Positions 22,567-32,874 of a DNA stretch of 64,000 bases are shown in pieces (position 1 is the stretch's first letter; every line of letters begins with the position of its first letter). The position numbers and the translations under genes were made by a program. Source of the stretch: Parasponia andersonii (Eukaryota > Streptophyta > Magnoliopsida > Rosales > Cannabaceae); contig JXTB01000176.1 in assembly GCA_002914805.1 (NCBI GenBank), positions 259,181 to 323,180 of the forward strand. Reading direction: 5' to 3'. The notes beneath the pieces were generated by a model, which worked only from the letters and a program-made list of their open reading frames with translations, ran no database searches and was not told where the DNA came from.

Positions 22567-24223
22567 TGCTGGTGTTAGCTAGAATAAATTTCAAGAAAAT
22601 ATTTTTATAAAATCATTTTCAAGAATACCATAGTTTTGTAAAATCAAGAAACGCAGCAGAATTGGTCGTTTAAAATTTTTCTTTTCAAAATGTTTCGGAT
22701 CGTGATCTAACATAAATTAACTCTTGATCTAGACAAGAACAATACCCAGATTCGCTCCGCAACCTTCTTATCTTCTCGTCTATTCTCGAAAGCCATTTGA
22801 TTGATCCAGTGGGTGGTCACCTTCTTGATTCCCAATAAAGGGATCCGTAGATGAATAAGAAGACAATCTCCTCGAACCGATTTCTCCGGGATGGCCGAAA
22901 CACCGAGGACAGTGAATCCCTAGTGGTGGCCGATTTTCTCTACTCTTTCTCTCTCTCTCTCTCTGTTATGTGTGTGACACTATCTTTCATTAGAGTGTTT
23001 CACGTGTAACACTTGTATATATATGCTAGACAACTTTTCTCTTAACTATAGAGAGATTAGTAAACCCTAATGGGCTTATTGGGCTTGTTGGGCTCAACTG
23101 ATCATCAAAAACTTTTGGGCTTTAATTTGAGCTAGACAGAGGACCAGATAGATCCAAAAAGCCCAAGCTCCAATAGACCATATACCCAATATCATAATTA
23201 ACTCTTAATTATGATTCGGCCTTGCCCATTAATATTAGGGTACACCACTATAGGCCCAATATTGAACTCTTGAACTAAATGTCATTTATTTTTCTGTGAA
23301 CCTTATTAACAATTAATTAGCTTGATCTATTTAGCATATACTATACATGTAGACATACCCCTAATGCAATGGCATAATAGTAGGGTGAAATTACCGTATT
23401 ACCCCTCTAATACATATTTACCTTTGAGTTGCCATTTTTCATCTAATGGATAATAGTTGACTATGGTGTTTGTATCTGCTTATACCAACACAGTCAAATT
23501 CATATAGTGAATACTGGGGCCCTAGTTTATATTATCCAAGTACTTGAAAAAACTCAAAGTGACATCATATGCATAGTGTCCATCATGAAAAACATTCTAC
23601 ACATTTCATATACCTTATCTTCCAAGATACCAGAGTTCGAATCATAAATCGGAACTAGTCTTTTAGTAACTCAAAAAGATAAAACATATGAAAGTAAGTT
23701 CGTTAATCACTAGGATTAAGGTTTTCTATAATAGTGCTAGATTAGTAAAATTAGAAATTTGAGTTACGGTACTTAATCTCAAATTCTAATTAACTAGGTC
23801 CTGCTCGATGTTGTTATAACTTTCTTATAATATACTAGTGTTTCTATCCGAAGACTTACTTCGATAATTAGAGACTTCATTAATTAAATGGACAACACTA
23901 CATTCTATAGTATAGTAAAGTATTCTATCTTCAATATGCAGAATGCGAACAATTTAATTTAGACATAATGAAATAAAGAATATAATGTCTTCCACATATG
24001 AACTCATCATACGAATAATTTTTTATTACTCATTTCATGTTTTGGAATCTTTTAGATATTTGCATAAGATAAACATACATATCACATGTATATCAATGGG
24101 ACATAAATGAAATAGAAATTCATAACATGGAATTTATTAATAACAAATAGATACTAAATAATCTAATAAATATTGTTTATAATGTCTAAATAATAAACTG
24201 CTTTATAGGACATTATTCCAACA
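22567..24223 (-). repeat. 5' LTR of the nested copia element
   Basis: About 1,657 bp, aligned end to end with 14873-16524. In plus orientation it runs from TGCTGGTGTTAGCT to TTATTCCAACA. The CT microsatellite at about 22945-22965 is longer than in the partner. Confidence 0.93.
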
Positions 24224-24228
24224 AGGAA
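24224..24228 (+). other. target site duplication of the nested copia element (right)
   Basis: AGGAA matches 14868-14872 exactly. Confidence 0.92.
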
Positions 24229-24770
24229 CTACTGATAGATATACGGAAAAAGATATAGACCAAAAAATGAAAAAGGGTCGATGACAAGGACAGGATTCAC
24301 AGAGCAGTGGGCGCAATGACAGTTTTGTTTTAACGGGAAGTGGGCATTTTACTCTGTATTCCTACCACTATTGTGGTCAACAGGGCCATTTTAGAAGAAA
24401 TTTCCCCCAGCTTTTGCAGACTCCTTCATCGATCACCAGAGGACCACAAGGGAGTCAAAAAACTTCGATGCCCATCCCTAGTCAGCAAACTAGGCCTGCT
24501 CATTTCCAGAGCTTAGCTCCGGCTTTTAACTCTCCTGTTCAGCACCAATATCGTCCTCAGGGTTATACCTTCACCACAAGATGCCAAACACCTCAGGTAT
24601 CTAGAACACAAGGAGGTTATGGACAGTCCCACAGTAGTACTCCTGGATCTAGCAGTAGTCATCTGGGCAGAGGCAGAGGAAACAAAGGAAAGGGGAAAGC
24701 TCAAACCTATGCAGTCATCAAGACAGAGGGATATGATCAGCCTGGAACTAGAGTGGTTGATGATATGATC
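24229..24770 (+). pseudogene. gypsy gag, 3' part (zinc knuckle and linker)
   Basis: Continues the gag interrupted at 14872. A knuckle region reads YHYCGQQGHFRRNFPQ (about 24363-24413). The family pattern is CX2CX4HX4C, and here the first Cys is Tyr and the last is Phe, so two of four zinc ligands are lost. A Ser/Gln/Pro-rich linker follows (GRGRGNKGKGKAQTYAVI), leading without a stop into the protease. Confidence 0.85.
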
Positions 24771-25460
24771 TTACTTTATCACTCTTGGGCTCACGTGTTA
24801 TTTGATACCGGTGCATCACATTCCTTTATATCTGTGTCGTTTGCTAACATGTTGGATTTAAAATCTAAAATCTTTGATCCTGCTTTGAATCTTAATACTC
24901 CTTTGGGAAATGTCAAAAGTGTGTCTACTATATGCAACTCTTGTTCTATCGCCATTGATGGATGTGAGTTATTAGTTAATTTGATTGTGATACCTATGAA
25001 CCAATTTGATGTGATTCTTGATATGGACTGGTTGTCCAAATATAGAGCAATAGTGGATTGTCATAGAAGAAAGATGACTCTTCATACTGAATATGGTTAT
25101 TTAGTTGTGTATCAAGCTAGTTTAAATCCAATAAGCCTCAGTCCTCTCTTGAGAGCAAGTATTGGTGGGAGAAAGAAATTGGAATGTTATGGAAGCCTAT
25201 TCACCATTGATAAGGAGATAGGAACTGCCAATAAATACCCATGGATATCAGTGGTTAGTAAATTTCCTTATGTCTTTCCAGAGGATTTACTTGGATTGCC
25301 ACCTGACAGAGAGATTGAATTCTATATCGACTTAATTTCTGGAACTCAACTAGTTTCTATTCCCGCTTATCGAATGGCACCTGCAGAGATGATTGAATTA
25401 AGAGAACAACCAGATGACCTATTATCAAAAGGGTTCATTAGGAGTAGTACCTCACCTTAG
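24771..25460 (+). pseudogene. gypsy protease and start of RT
   Basis: Part of an open stretch from 24414. The protease active site VLFDTGASHSFIS (about 24798) is intact, followed by FDVILDMDWLSKYRAIVDCH. The RT N-terminus follows with VFPEDLLGLPPDREIEFYID and PAYRMAPAEMIELREQ, then GFIRSSTSP. The stop at 25458-25460 (TAG) falls where this family has Trp in the motif SP-W-GAPV. Confidence 0.92.
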
Positions 25461-25958
25461 GGTGCTCCAGTTCTCTTTGCGAAGAAAGCTGATGGTACAC
25501 TCAGACTTTATGTAGACTACAGAAAGCTAAACCAGCTTACAATAAAGAATAAATATCCTTTGCCAAGAATTAACGAGATGTTTGACCAACTCGGTGGATC
25601 CAAATTCTTTTCAATGATAGACTTGAGATCTGGGTATCACCAACTGAAGATTCGTAAAGAAGACGTACCGAAAATTGCATTCAGGACTCGATATGGTCAT
25701 TTTGAGTTTCTGGTTATGCCTTTCAGATTGACGAATACATCTACAGCGTTCATGGACCTTATGAACAGAATCTTTAGGCCTTATTTGGATAGATTCGTTG
25801 TTGTGTTTATTGACTACATTTTGATTTATTCTAAGGCTCGGGAAGAACATGCTGAACATTTAATGACCGTGCTTCAGACTTTGAGAGATCATCAGTTATA
25901 TGCCAAGAGATCGAAATGTGATTTCTGGATGACAGAATTAAATTCTCGGGCCCTGTGA
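25461..25958 (+). pseudogene. gypsy reverse transcriptase core
   Basis: Reads [20 protein letters not shown], then [55 protein letters not shown] and [19 protein letters not shown]. The catalytic box at 25806-25817 is FIDY where active gypsy RTs have (F/Y)(I/V)DD, so one catalytic Asp is lost. A frame shift near 25950 moves the next part into another frame. Confidence 0.93.
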
Positions 25959-26740
25959 TTTCTCAAAATGGTATCTCAGTTGATCCGTCTAAGATAGAGT
26001 CTATTCTAGGATGGGAAAGACCGAGAAATGTTACTAAGGTGCGGAGTTTCCTTGGTTTAGCTGGTTATTATTGTCGTTTTGTGGAAAACTTCTCGAGTAT
26101 TGCTTTGCCTTTAAATAAGTTAAAGAGAAAAGATGTCAAGTTTTCTTGGAATGACGAGTGTGAGACATCATTCATGAAATTGAAGGAAATACTGACAACC
26201 GCACCTATTCTAATTGTCTCTGACAGGAGTGAACCATATGTGGTATACACAGATGCTTCTAGTTTAGGATTGGGATGTGTTTTAATGAAAAATGGCCGGG
26301 TTGTAGCTTATGCCTCTCGTCAATTAAAATCTCATAAAAAGAACTATCCTGCTCATGATCTAGAATTGGCAGTTGTAATATTTGCTCTCAAGATCTAGAG
26401 ATATTATTTGTATGGAGTTAAGTTTGATATTTACTCCGATCACAAGATTTTGAAATATCTCTTCAGTCAACGAGACTTGAATTTGAGACAGAGGAGATAG
26501 ATTGAATATATGGAGGATTATGATTTCAATCTTCAGTATCATCCTAGAAAGGCAAATGTGGTAGCAGATGCCTTGAGCCATAAATCTCATGGTATACTTG
26601 CTTCTTTGATACTTGAAGAGTGGAAAAATTCAGTCACTATTATTGATTATAATTTGGAGTATTCCGAGAGAAACAATATTGCATGTGTTAGCAATGTAGT
26701 GGCTACTCCTTCACTTCTTCAGATAACTCAACAAAGTTAA
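25955..26740 (+). pseudogene. gypsy RT thumb/connection and RNase H
   Basis: Contains [37 protein letters not shown], then RNase [19 protein letters not shown] (catalytic Asp in YTDAS), [20 protein letters not shown] and later DIYSDHKILKYLF, EDYDFNLQYHPRKANVVADA. TAG stops at 26396-26398 and 26498-26500 fall where this family has Trp (after ALKI and after RQRR). It ends with a stop at 26738. Confidence 0.92.
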
Positions 26741-27736
26741 TGACAAGATCAAGAATTAAAGAAAATTTGGAACCAATTTCAGAATGGTGAACAACTAGAT
26801 AGTTGGAGTACTAATAGAGAAGGATTTGTACTATTCAATGGAAAGTTAGATGTAGCTAATAATCCACACCTTCAATAGACTATCTTGACAGAAGCTCACA
26901 AATCTAAGTTTGCAGTATATCCCGGTAGTACTAAGATATACCATGACTTAAAGAGACAATATTGGTGGAAAGGCATGAAACGAGACGTAACTACTTTTGT
27001 GGCTAAGTGTATAACTTGTCAGCAAGTAAAAGCAGAACATCAAAGACCAGCTGAATTACTTCAGGCATTGTCTATTCCAAAATGGAAATGGGATAAGATC
27101 ACTATGGATTTGGTAACGGGATTGCCGAGAACTCAAAGGAAAAATGATGCAATTTAGGTAATTGTTGATCGAATGACTAAAACTGCTCATTTTATACCGA
27201 TTTGAATTGAATTTTATCTCAAAAAACTTAGTCGTCTTTATGTGGATCACATTATTCGTTTACATGGAGTGCCTTCCAACATAATTTCTGACAGAGATCC
27301 AAGATTTACATCCAAGTTCTAGAGAGCTTTACAGAAAGCTTTGGGAACAAAACTAAATCTTAGTACAGCTCATCACCCACAGACAGATGGCCAATCTGAG
27401 AGAACAATTCAAACTCTAGAAGATATGCTTCGCTCATGTGTACTGGACTTTGGTGGAAGCTGGGATGATCATTTGTCATTAGTAGAGTTTACATACAACA
27501 ACAGCTACCAAACTAGTTTAGGTGTGGCTCCAAATGAGGTATTATATGATAGACCATGTAGGTCGCCCTTGTGTTAGGCTGACATAGAGGAGCGAGTTAC
27601 TCTTGAGCCAGAATTGATACAAGAGACTATTGATAAGATCAACATGATAAGAGAAAGACTTAAGGTTGTATAGAGTCGTCAAAAGTGTTATGCAGATCCC
27701 TTGAGATAAGAAGTAGAGTTTGACGTTGGTGACCAA
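26741..27736 (+). pseudogene. gypsy integrase
   Basis: A zinc-binding part begins at about 26888 (EAHKSKFAVYPGSTKIYHDL ... KCITCQQVK, the HHCC pattern). The core contains DKITMDLVTGLPRTQ (first Asp), [14 protein letters not shown] (second Asp, about 27287) and [18 protein letters not shown] (Glu), then [20 protein letters not shown]. The DDE triad is intact. TAG stops at 27155-27157, 27320-27322 and 27575-27577 sit at positions that are Trp in this family. Confidence 0.93.
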
Positions 27737-28165
27737 GTGTTTCTAAAGGTTACACCAAGGCGCAGAGTTACTAGATTTGGAGTTAAAGGAAAGTTAGTTC
27801 CAAGATATATTGGGTCATTTATGATTATTGCAAGAATTGGGCCAGTAGCATATCGATTGGACTTACCACCACAGTTGGGCCATGTGCACAATATCTTTCA
27901 TGTTTCAATACTGAGGAAATATGTTCCTGACCCATTTCATGTAATTCAATACGTGGAGATATCAATTCAAGAGGATGTTACTTATGAAGAGCAACCAATT
28001 CGAATAATGGGAAAAGAACTCAAACTGCTTCGCAATAGAGAAATTTCACTTGTCAAAATTCTTTGGAATCACTATAAGGAAGAGGAAGCCACTTGGGAAA
28101 TCGAGACGGAGATGTATGAAAAATACCCTCACTTGTTTAATTTTCAACTTGAAGTTGTACTTTGA
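27737..28165 (+). pseudogene. gypsy integrase C-terminus with chromodomain-like tail
   Basis: An open stretch of 142 residues: VTRFGVKGKLVPRYIGSF, RIGPVAYRLDLPPQLGHVHN, IFHVSILRKYVPDP, then at the end VKILWNHYKEEEATWEIETE and KYPHLFNF. The last 30-40 residues match the short chromodomain of plant chromoviruses, which is thought to guide insertion toward particular chromatin. The natural stop at 28163-28165 is followed by the polypurine tract 40 bases later. Confidence 0.9.
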
Positions 28166-28204
28166 GTGTATGCCTTGTACTTGAATTTCAGACGAAATTC
28201 ATTT

Positions 28205-28216
28205 AAGAGGGAAGCA
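28205..28216 (+). other. polypurine tract of the gypsy element
   Basis: AAGAGGGAAGCA lies directly before the TGTGAAATCCC that opens the 3' LTR. Confidence 0.88.
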
Positions 28217-28885
28217 TGTGAAATCCCATAAAAAATTGTAAGGACAAATTTGTCTTTTGACCCAAAAAAAAATGAATGAATTTGGACGGATTTGGGTCTA
28301 GGTTCATTTCGGCAAAAATATAAGAAAAGTTTGAAAATTGGGTCAAAATATAATTATTCAAGGGTGTTTTTGAGAAGATTTTCAGAAAACTGGGTCCAAG
28401 TGTAAATAAGCAAAACAGTACCCAATTAACCAGAAGTTGACACGTGGCCTATAAATCCCTGCATTTTCTCTTTCTTTTTCAATTTAGCTCCTGCGAAGAC
28501 CTGCCGCTGCCAGCCACCGTCACTCCTCCTTCGGCCACCGTTGGAGCTCGCCGCCACCTGGAAACGATGTGCCATCGCCAGACGAAGCAACTATAATTAG
28601 CCGCATCAGAGCCCGCGATCACCGGAAAACGGCAAAAAACACCGCAGCTTGTTTTTCTCGCCAAAGCCAATTTCGGCCACCGTTCGCCGCGAAACTAGTC
28701 ACCGTGAACTCGTCTCCTCACAAGAAATCTGGTGGTAGGTACCTCGTATCTCAATTTTTCTCTATTTGATTTTAATTTTGTTAGACAGTTTTTTGTGTAA
28801 TTGGTTTTGAAATTGACTTTTCTATCAGACCGTTAGATTTAAAACTAATATCATTTTTGGAATCTACATTGAAAATGGTGAAAAA

Positions 28886-28935
<50 letters not shown>

Positions 28936-30453
28936 ACTATGTTCCAAAACGGGCCCAAAAAATGAAATCAGACGGCTCAGATTTACCTCGATTTGCGTGT
29001 CGTGGGGGCCCGCATCTAAATTTGACAAATTATATGTCTAACCTAGGATTTTTGGGTGCTCTGAATTCAATGGTGAAGTCTGTTTCATGATTTAAAGCTC
29101 TGTTTGAAAATCAAGTTTTCAAACTAAGGAACCAAAGTTTCGAAAACGACGTCCGCTCTTTCAAACGACACCCAAACGACGCCAAACTTTCTCCATAGCC
29201 TTGAAACGCTAGTTGAACGCTCGATAGAGGTAGGGATTCGATTACTTGATTCAAAAATGAATTTAATTTATGAGTTTCACATGTTTTCAATAAATATAGA
29301 ATTTCGTGAAATAATTTATAAAAATTATGTTTATGTCCATTTTTGACCTGATTTGAGATATGAACTGTCTGAGAGACACGTTACATTAGTTGGCGTGTCA
29401 TATATACTGTTTTGAATTGATTTCTACAGGAAATTGGACTTTGGGTTTTGATAGAAAATAGCTGTTGTAATACCGAAATTTTTAGAAAATCCAAAATGAT
29501 TTGAGAACTCAGTTTTGAATACTAGAAGTGATTTGATTAAAGAATACTGCGTGGTTATTTTGAGATTTTGTGGAAATGTGGTATATCCTTATCTTATCAT
29601 TCATATAAAAATTGCATACATTCACACATTTACGATGCTCTATTTTGGGTGATCAGACTTATGATGCCCCACATAGGGTGATCGGACTTACGGTGCTCCA
29701 CATCAGGTGATCGGACTTACGGCGCCTCTTTAGGTGGCTTGGACTTACGAGTGATCCATTAGGGTACTTCGGACATCATGATTGCATACATGGTTATATG
29801 TTAACTTGAATGGATATGTACTGGTTTTGATGGATGTTACAATGGTTTGAAATATTTGAACCATTGGATTATGATTTCTACTTGAGTTTTGTGAACTATT
29901 TTGAATGGAATACTAACCACGCAGGACCTTCAACATGAGTATATTTTATATATATGTAAGAACTTGTAATCGACTCTCTACTAGGTATTAGTTCACCCTC
30001 TTTCTTCCCCTCAGGTGGCACTCAGTGTAATTTGGATCAGAAGAGCTAGATCGAGGCATTTGCAGAACAACTAGTTTATTTATATTTTGGTAAATTCCTA
30101 CGAGACTTGTGAAATATTTAAATTTGAGTAGGAATTTAGATTTCATTAAACTTTATAAATTAGAATATGAAATCTGGACATAGTTTGTATTACTTATATC
30201 TGAGTTTGAGTATGAGATAATTTATGATGTACGACTATTAAAACAATTGTTTTATTTACGGTCTATGTTCAATGAGTGACGCATAACTGTGGGATTTTAT
30301 TTTTAATTAAATATTTTCTTGAGGCTAGTTTTGAAAGGTTAGAGACCCCGAGGCAAAATTTTGAATGAATTGAGTCTTTTTATTTATTTCTTTTTGGTAT
30401 TTCTAATTTGTGAAATATTCATTCTATCATTGACCCGGCCTCGAGTCATGATA
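28217..30453 (+). repeat. 3' LTR of the Tekay-like element
   Basis: About 2,237 bp, from TGTGAAATCCC to CATGATA (the final CA is now TA), followed by the target duplication GAGAT. It has TATAAAT at 28450-28456, just after an intact CACGTG (28441-28446). A (TA)n tract of about 45 bp at 28889-28932 is far longer than in the 5' LTR. The 29-bp minisatellite spans 29632-29775. It retains about 490 bp that the 5' LTR has lost. Confidence 0.92.
29632..29775 (+). repeat. 29-bp minisatellite in the gypsy 3' LTR, about five units
   Basis: Units follow the form ACG(A/G)TGC(C/T)CCACAT(A/C)GGGTGATCGGACTT, starting near 29634, 29662, 29691, 29720 and 29748, with later units more diverged. The 5' LTR has only about two units (13718-13773). 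Similar units appear in LTR relic D (about 62780-62850). Confidence 0.8.
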
Positions 30454-30458
30454 GAGAT

Positions 30459-31779
30459 TATATGATCTATGAATAAAAAATTATTTAAATATGAAAACTA
30501 AAATGTTTCATCTGCCATATAATGTAGAGCGACCAAAACATATACAGAGAACGACCTAAGTTTTACAAAGAGCGATCCAAAATCTTAATGACTGTCCATA
30601 GAAATCTATAAGCATCGCTACTCAATAATATTTGTTCGTTAGATATTAGATAATCACTAGTTAGGACACTTGATTAGGCTAGTCAAGCTCGACTAGATCC
30701 AGTCAAGATTATTTTATATACTTCTAAGTCTCAATTGAACCCGATAGAGCTCAGTTGGGTCTAGTCAAGTAAAACACAATTGAAATATTATTTAGAAAAA
30801 TAAGACATGGTTAACTAATAATTTAGGAAAATATATTATCAGAAACTTAGAGAGAGATAATGAGTATCTAATCATACTTTGTTAGAAAACTTTCCAAAAA
30901 AAATTAGTCAGTTATATGCCAAAGAAGCCTAATATCCCAATGACAAGGAAAAGAGATATCAAGAAATGAAAGACCCCATGTGGAATCGAAAAAAGAAACC
31001 AGAGCTATAGTAAGTTATAGCCGTAGTCTACTAGAGTTTATTTATGATGTCACGTTGAGAAGTAGATAAGGGTAATATAAAGTAAAAGAAGACCATTATC
31101 CCAGTAGGACGTAACAAAGCCTTGTTGATAGTTTTGGCAATGTGCCAAAATGCTTCTTATTGTCTAATTCAGAAAAAACATCATATATGTTAATTAACTG
31201 TAGTGAAATTGCGCACTTTAGTGCGTAAATGAAGACTTCTAATGAGTAAAAGCAAAAAATTCTCAAATGATGGAAACCCTAGTTGAAGGGTGAAATTAAT
31301 AGAGGACATGGAGTATGGAGTAAAAGAGAGAGATGAATTCATATTAACATGATTGAAATTTTGACAAATTTATTATCCTCTATTTGCTTAGGAGTTAGAG
31401 TTGACATTGATTCATAGTTTGCAAGGCGATCGTACTCTCAAATCATCCTTTGAATTTCGTTGTAGCAAAATCAATTTATCACGTAAAATCTAAATTACTA
31501 CTTATAAGTATTACAACCCAACAGTTTTTAGGTTTCACATGCAATTAGGAGCACAACATACCGAAACATAGCTCACAAAAGCCAGCATGACTTCCACACC
31601 CTATTTCTTGAATATATCTGATATTTACTGTAGCTTTTCCCTCTACTCTATAAACCAATATAGGACAACAAAATAAATTTGCAACCAAAAAGAAAAACCA
31701 AGAAAACTCTAAATAAACGGGAAAAAAAATGAAAGAATAAATTTATTAGCACGGTCAAACAGAGCCTTTATGTTTGGTG
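30459..31779. other. intergenic, no gene recognised
   Basis: AT-rich DNA without a credible open frame. 30520-30600 contains words like GAGCGACC and AAGAGCGATCC that also occur at 11400-11520, so the gypsy element seems to have split an older repeat. Confidence 0.4.
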
Positions 31780-32089
31780 CACTACAAAAAAACTTATTTT
31801 TAGTGATTATAAAAATGAAAATTCACGACTAAAAGAATGTTCATCCATATGTCGTGACTAGAAACTCTGTAGCTAAAAATCTTATTCACAAAAGCGACAA
31901 TTTATTGTAATTAAACTTATTTTTAACCATAACAAATTTCATGAATATAAACAATATGTTGTGACTAAAAGGAAGTTAGTAATAACATGTGATTAAATAA
32001 TAAAAAAATTATTCAATGTCACTTTTAGTAACAAAAAAAATTTGTTACGACTAAAAAGCTAGTCACTAAATGGTGATTTTTTTGTAGTG
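31780..32089. mobile_element. CACTA-type MITE
   Basis: The 310-bp element starts CACTACAAAAAAA and ends with its reverse complement TTTTTTTGTAGTG. After the first 13 perfect bases the ends share a further TTTAGTGA block. A 3-bp duplication GTG flanks it (31777-31779 and 32090-32092), as CACTA transposases produce. There is no coding capacity; the inside is built of words like TTAGTGA, GACTAAAAG and TTAGTCAC. It must have been moved by an En/Spm-type transposase elsewhere. Confidence 0.92.
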
Positions 32090-32092
32090 GTG

Positions 32093-32662
32093 GTCAAAAA
32101 AAAAAAGAAGGAAGAACCCAGAGCTTATGATGTCAATTTACAAAATTGTCAAGCTAACATTCAGCCCTAAACAAAATCAATTTTATGATCTAAAAACATC
32201 TTAACTTCTTGAAAGAGGCTCTAAATCTCATTCCAAAGAAGAAAAACAGAAAAATAATCTAATCAAAATTAACTACAAGAGCAAAGAAAATCAGAAAATA
32301 GTGTTTTCTAAATTTGTAAATTCGTCAGCTAACAACACTACCGGATCCTCTGCATTAGAACGATACTTATAAATTATTGGAAGAAGTGGCAAATTTCCTA
32401 AGTTATTTTTCCCAAGCCTAAGCCGAATTAAACATCGTTGATTATCTCAAATATATAGAATGAATGATCAGCGGTAGATCTCTCTCAAAGCTGCCCAAAA
32501 GAGGTTTCGGTATTTAAAGACGTGGAGGAAAAATAAATAAATAAATCCAACCAGTCCTTTTTTTATTGTAAAACGATAATTACAGAAAATAAAAAAATAA
32601 TTAATTAAAAAAAGACCCCGTGAAAGTTGGGTTCGAATTAAAAGGATAAAGATGTAAATGCT
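32093..32662. other. upstream region of the first NAC gene
   Basis: AT-rich, with no coding signal. It separates the CACTA MITE from the NAC core promoter; the MITE lies about 790 bp upstream of the NAC start codon and so within its likely promoter. Confidence 0.4.
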
Positions 32663-32670
32663 TATAAATA
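32663..32670 (+). promoter_or_regulatory. TATA box candidate of the first NAC gene
   Basis: TATAAATA lies 212 bp upstream of the ATG at 32875. That leaves about 180 bases for the 5' leader, a normal length. Upstream context is not shared with the second NAC gene. Confidence 0.5.
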
Positions 32671-32874
32671 TAAACAAACGTAGAGCATGTAAATTAATGC
32701 ATGCAATCGAAAAAGAAAAAAACATCAAGATTATCATTATAGTCTTTTAGTACTCGAGAGTCCTTAAACCTGAGCCTGAGTTTTGTAGTCCAGAAACCCT
32801 AGAAACAACCTTAGTTTGGTGTATCATAAACCCTAATCAAGATAAAATTAACCATGTTCTTCTAGAGCCCTGCA

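Larger units (their letters stand above)
14873..24223 (-). mobile_element. Ty1/copia retrotransposon nested in the gypsy gag
   Basis: A 9.35-kb element in reverse orientation with LTRs 14873-16524 and 22567-24223 and perfect 5-bp duplications AGGAA. Reading on the minus strand the order is LTR, primer-binding site, a 2-kb AT-rich leader, gag, protease, integrase, RT, RNase H, polypurine tract, LTR. Integrase before RT is the copia order. It is full length but carries several stops. Its RT box is still YVDD. Nesting shows it is younger than the gypsy element, though its two LTRs differ at roughly one base in ten over their first 140 bases, so it is not recent. An assembly gap (22195-22223) lies in its leader. 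Confidence 0.95.
12300..30453 (+). mobile_element. Ty3/gypsy chromovirus-like retrotransposon (Tekay type), interrupted
   Basis: A complete but inactive LTR retrotransposon bounded by LTRs 12300-14046 and 28217-30453. A perfect 5-bp target duplication GAGAT lies at 12295-12299 and 30454-30458. It has a primer-binding site resembling the initiator-Met tRNA end, then gag, protease, RT, RNase H, integrase and a chromodomain-like tail, and a polypurine tract. The order RT-RNase H-integrase and the C-terminal WNHYKEEEATWEIE region fit the chromoviruses. LTR size and primer suggest the Tekay/Del lineage, which is an inference. A copia element sits in gag (14873-24223); without it the element is about 8.8 kb. 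Many stop codons and a changed RT active site make it non-autonomous. Confidence 0.93.

Noticed and set aside
24513-25039. Minus-strand open frames opposite the gypsy protease region
   Set aside because: Shadows of the plus-strand pol frame, with no domain of their own.
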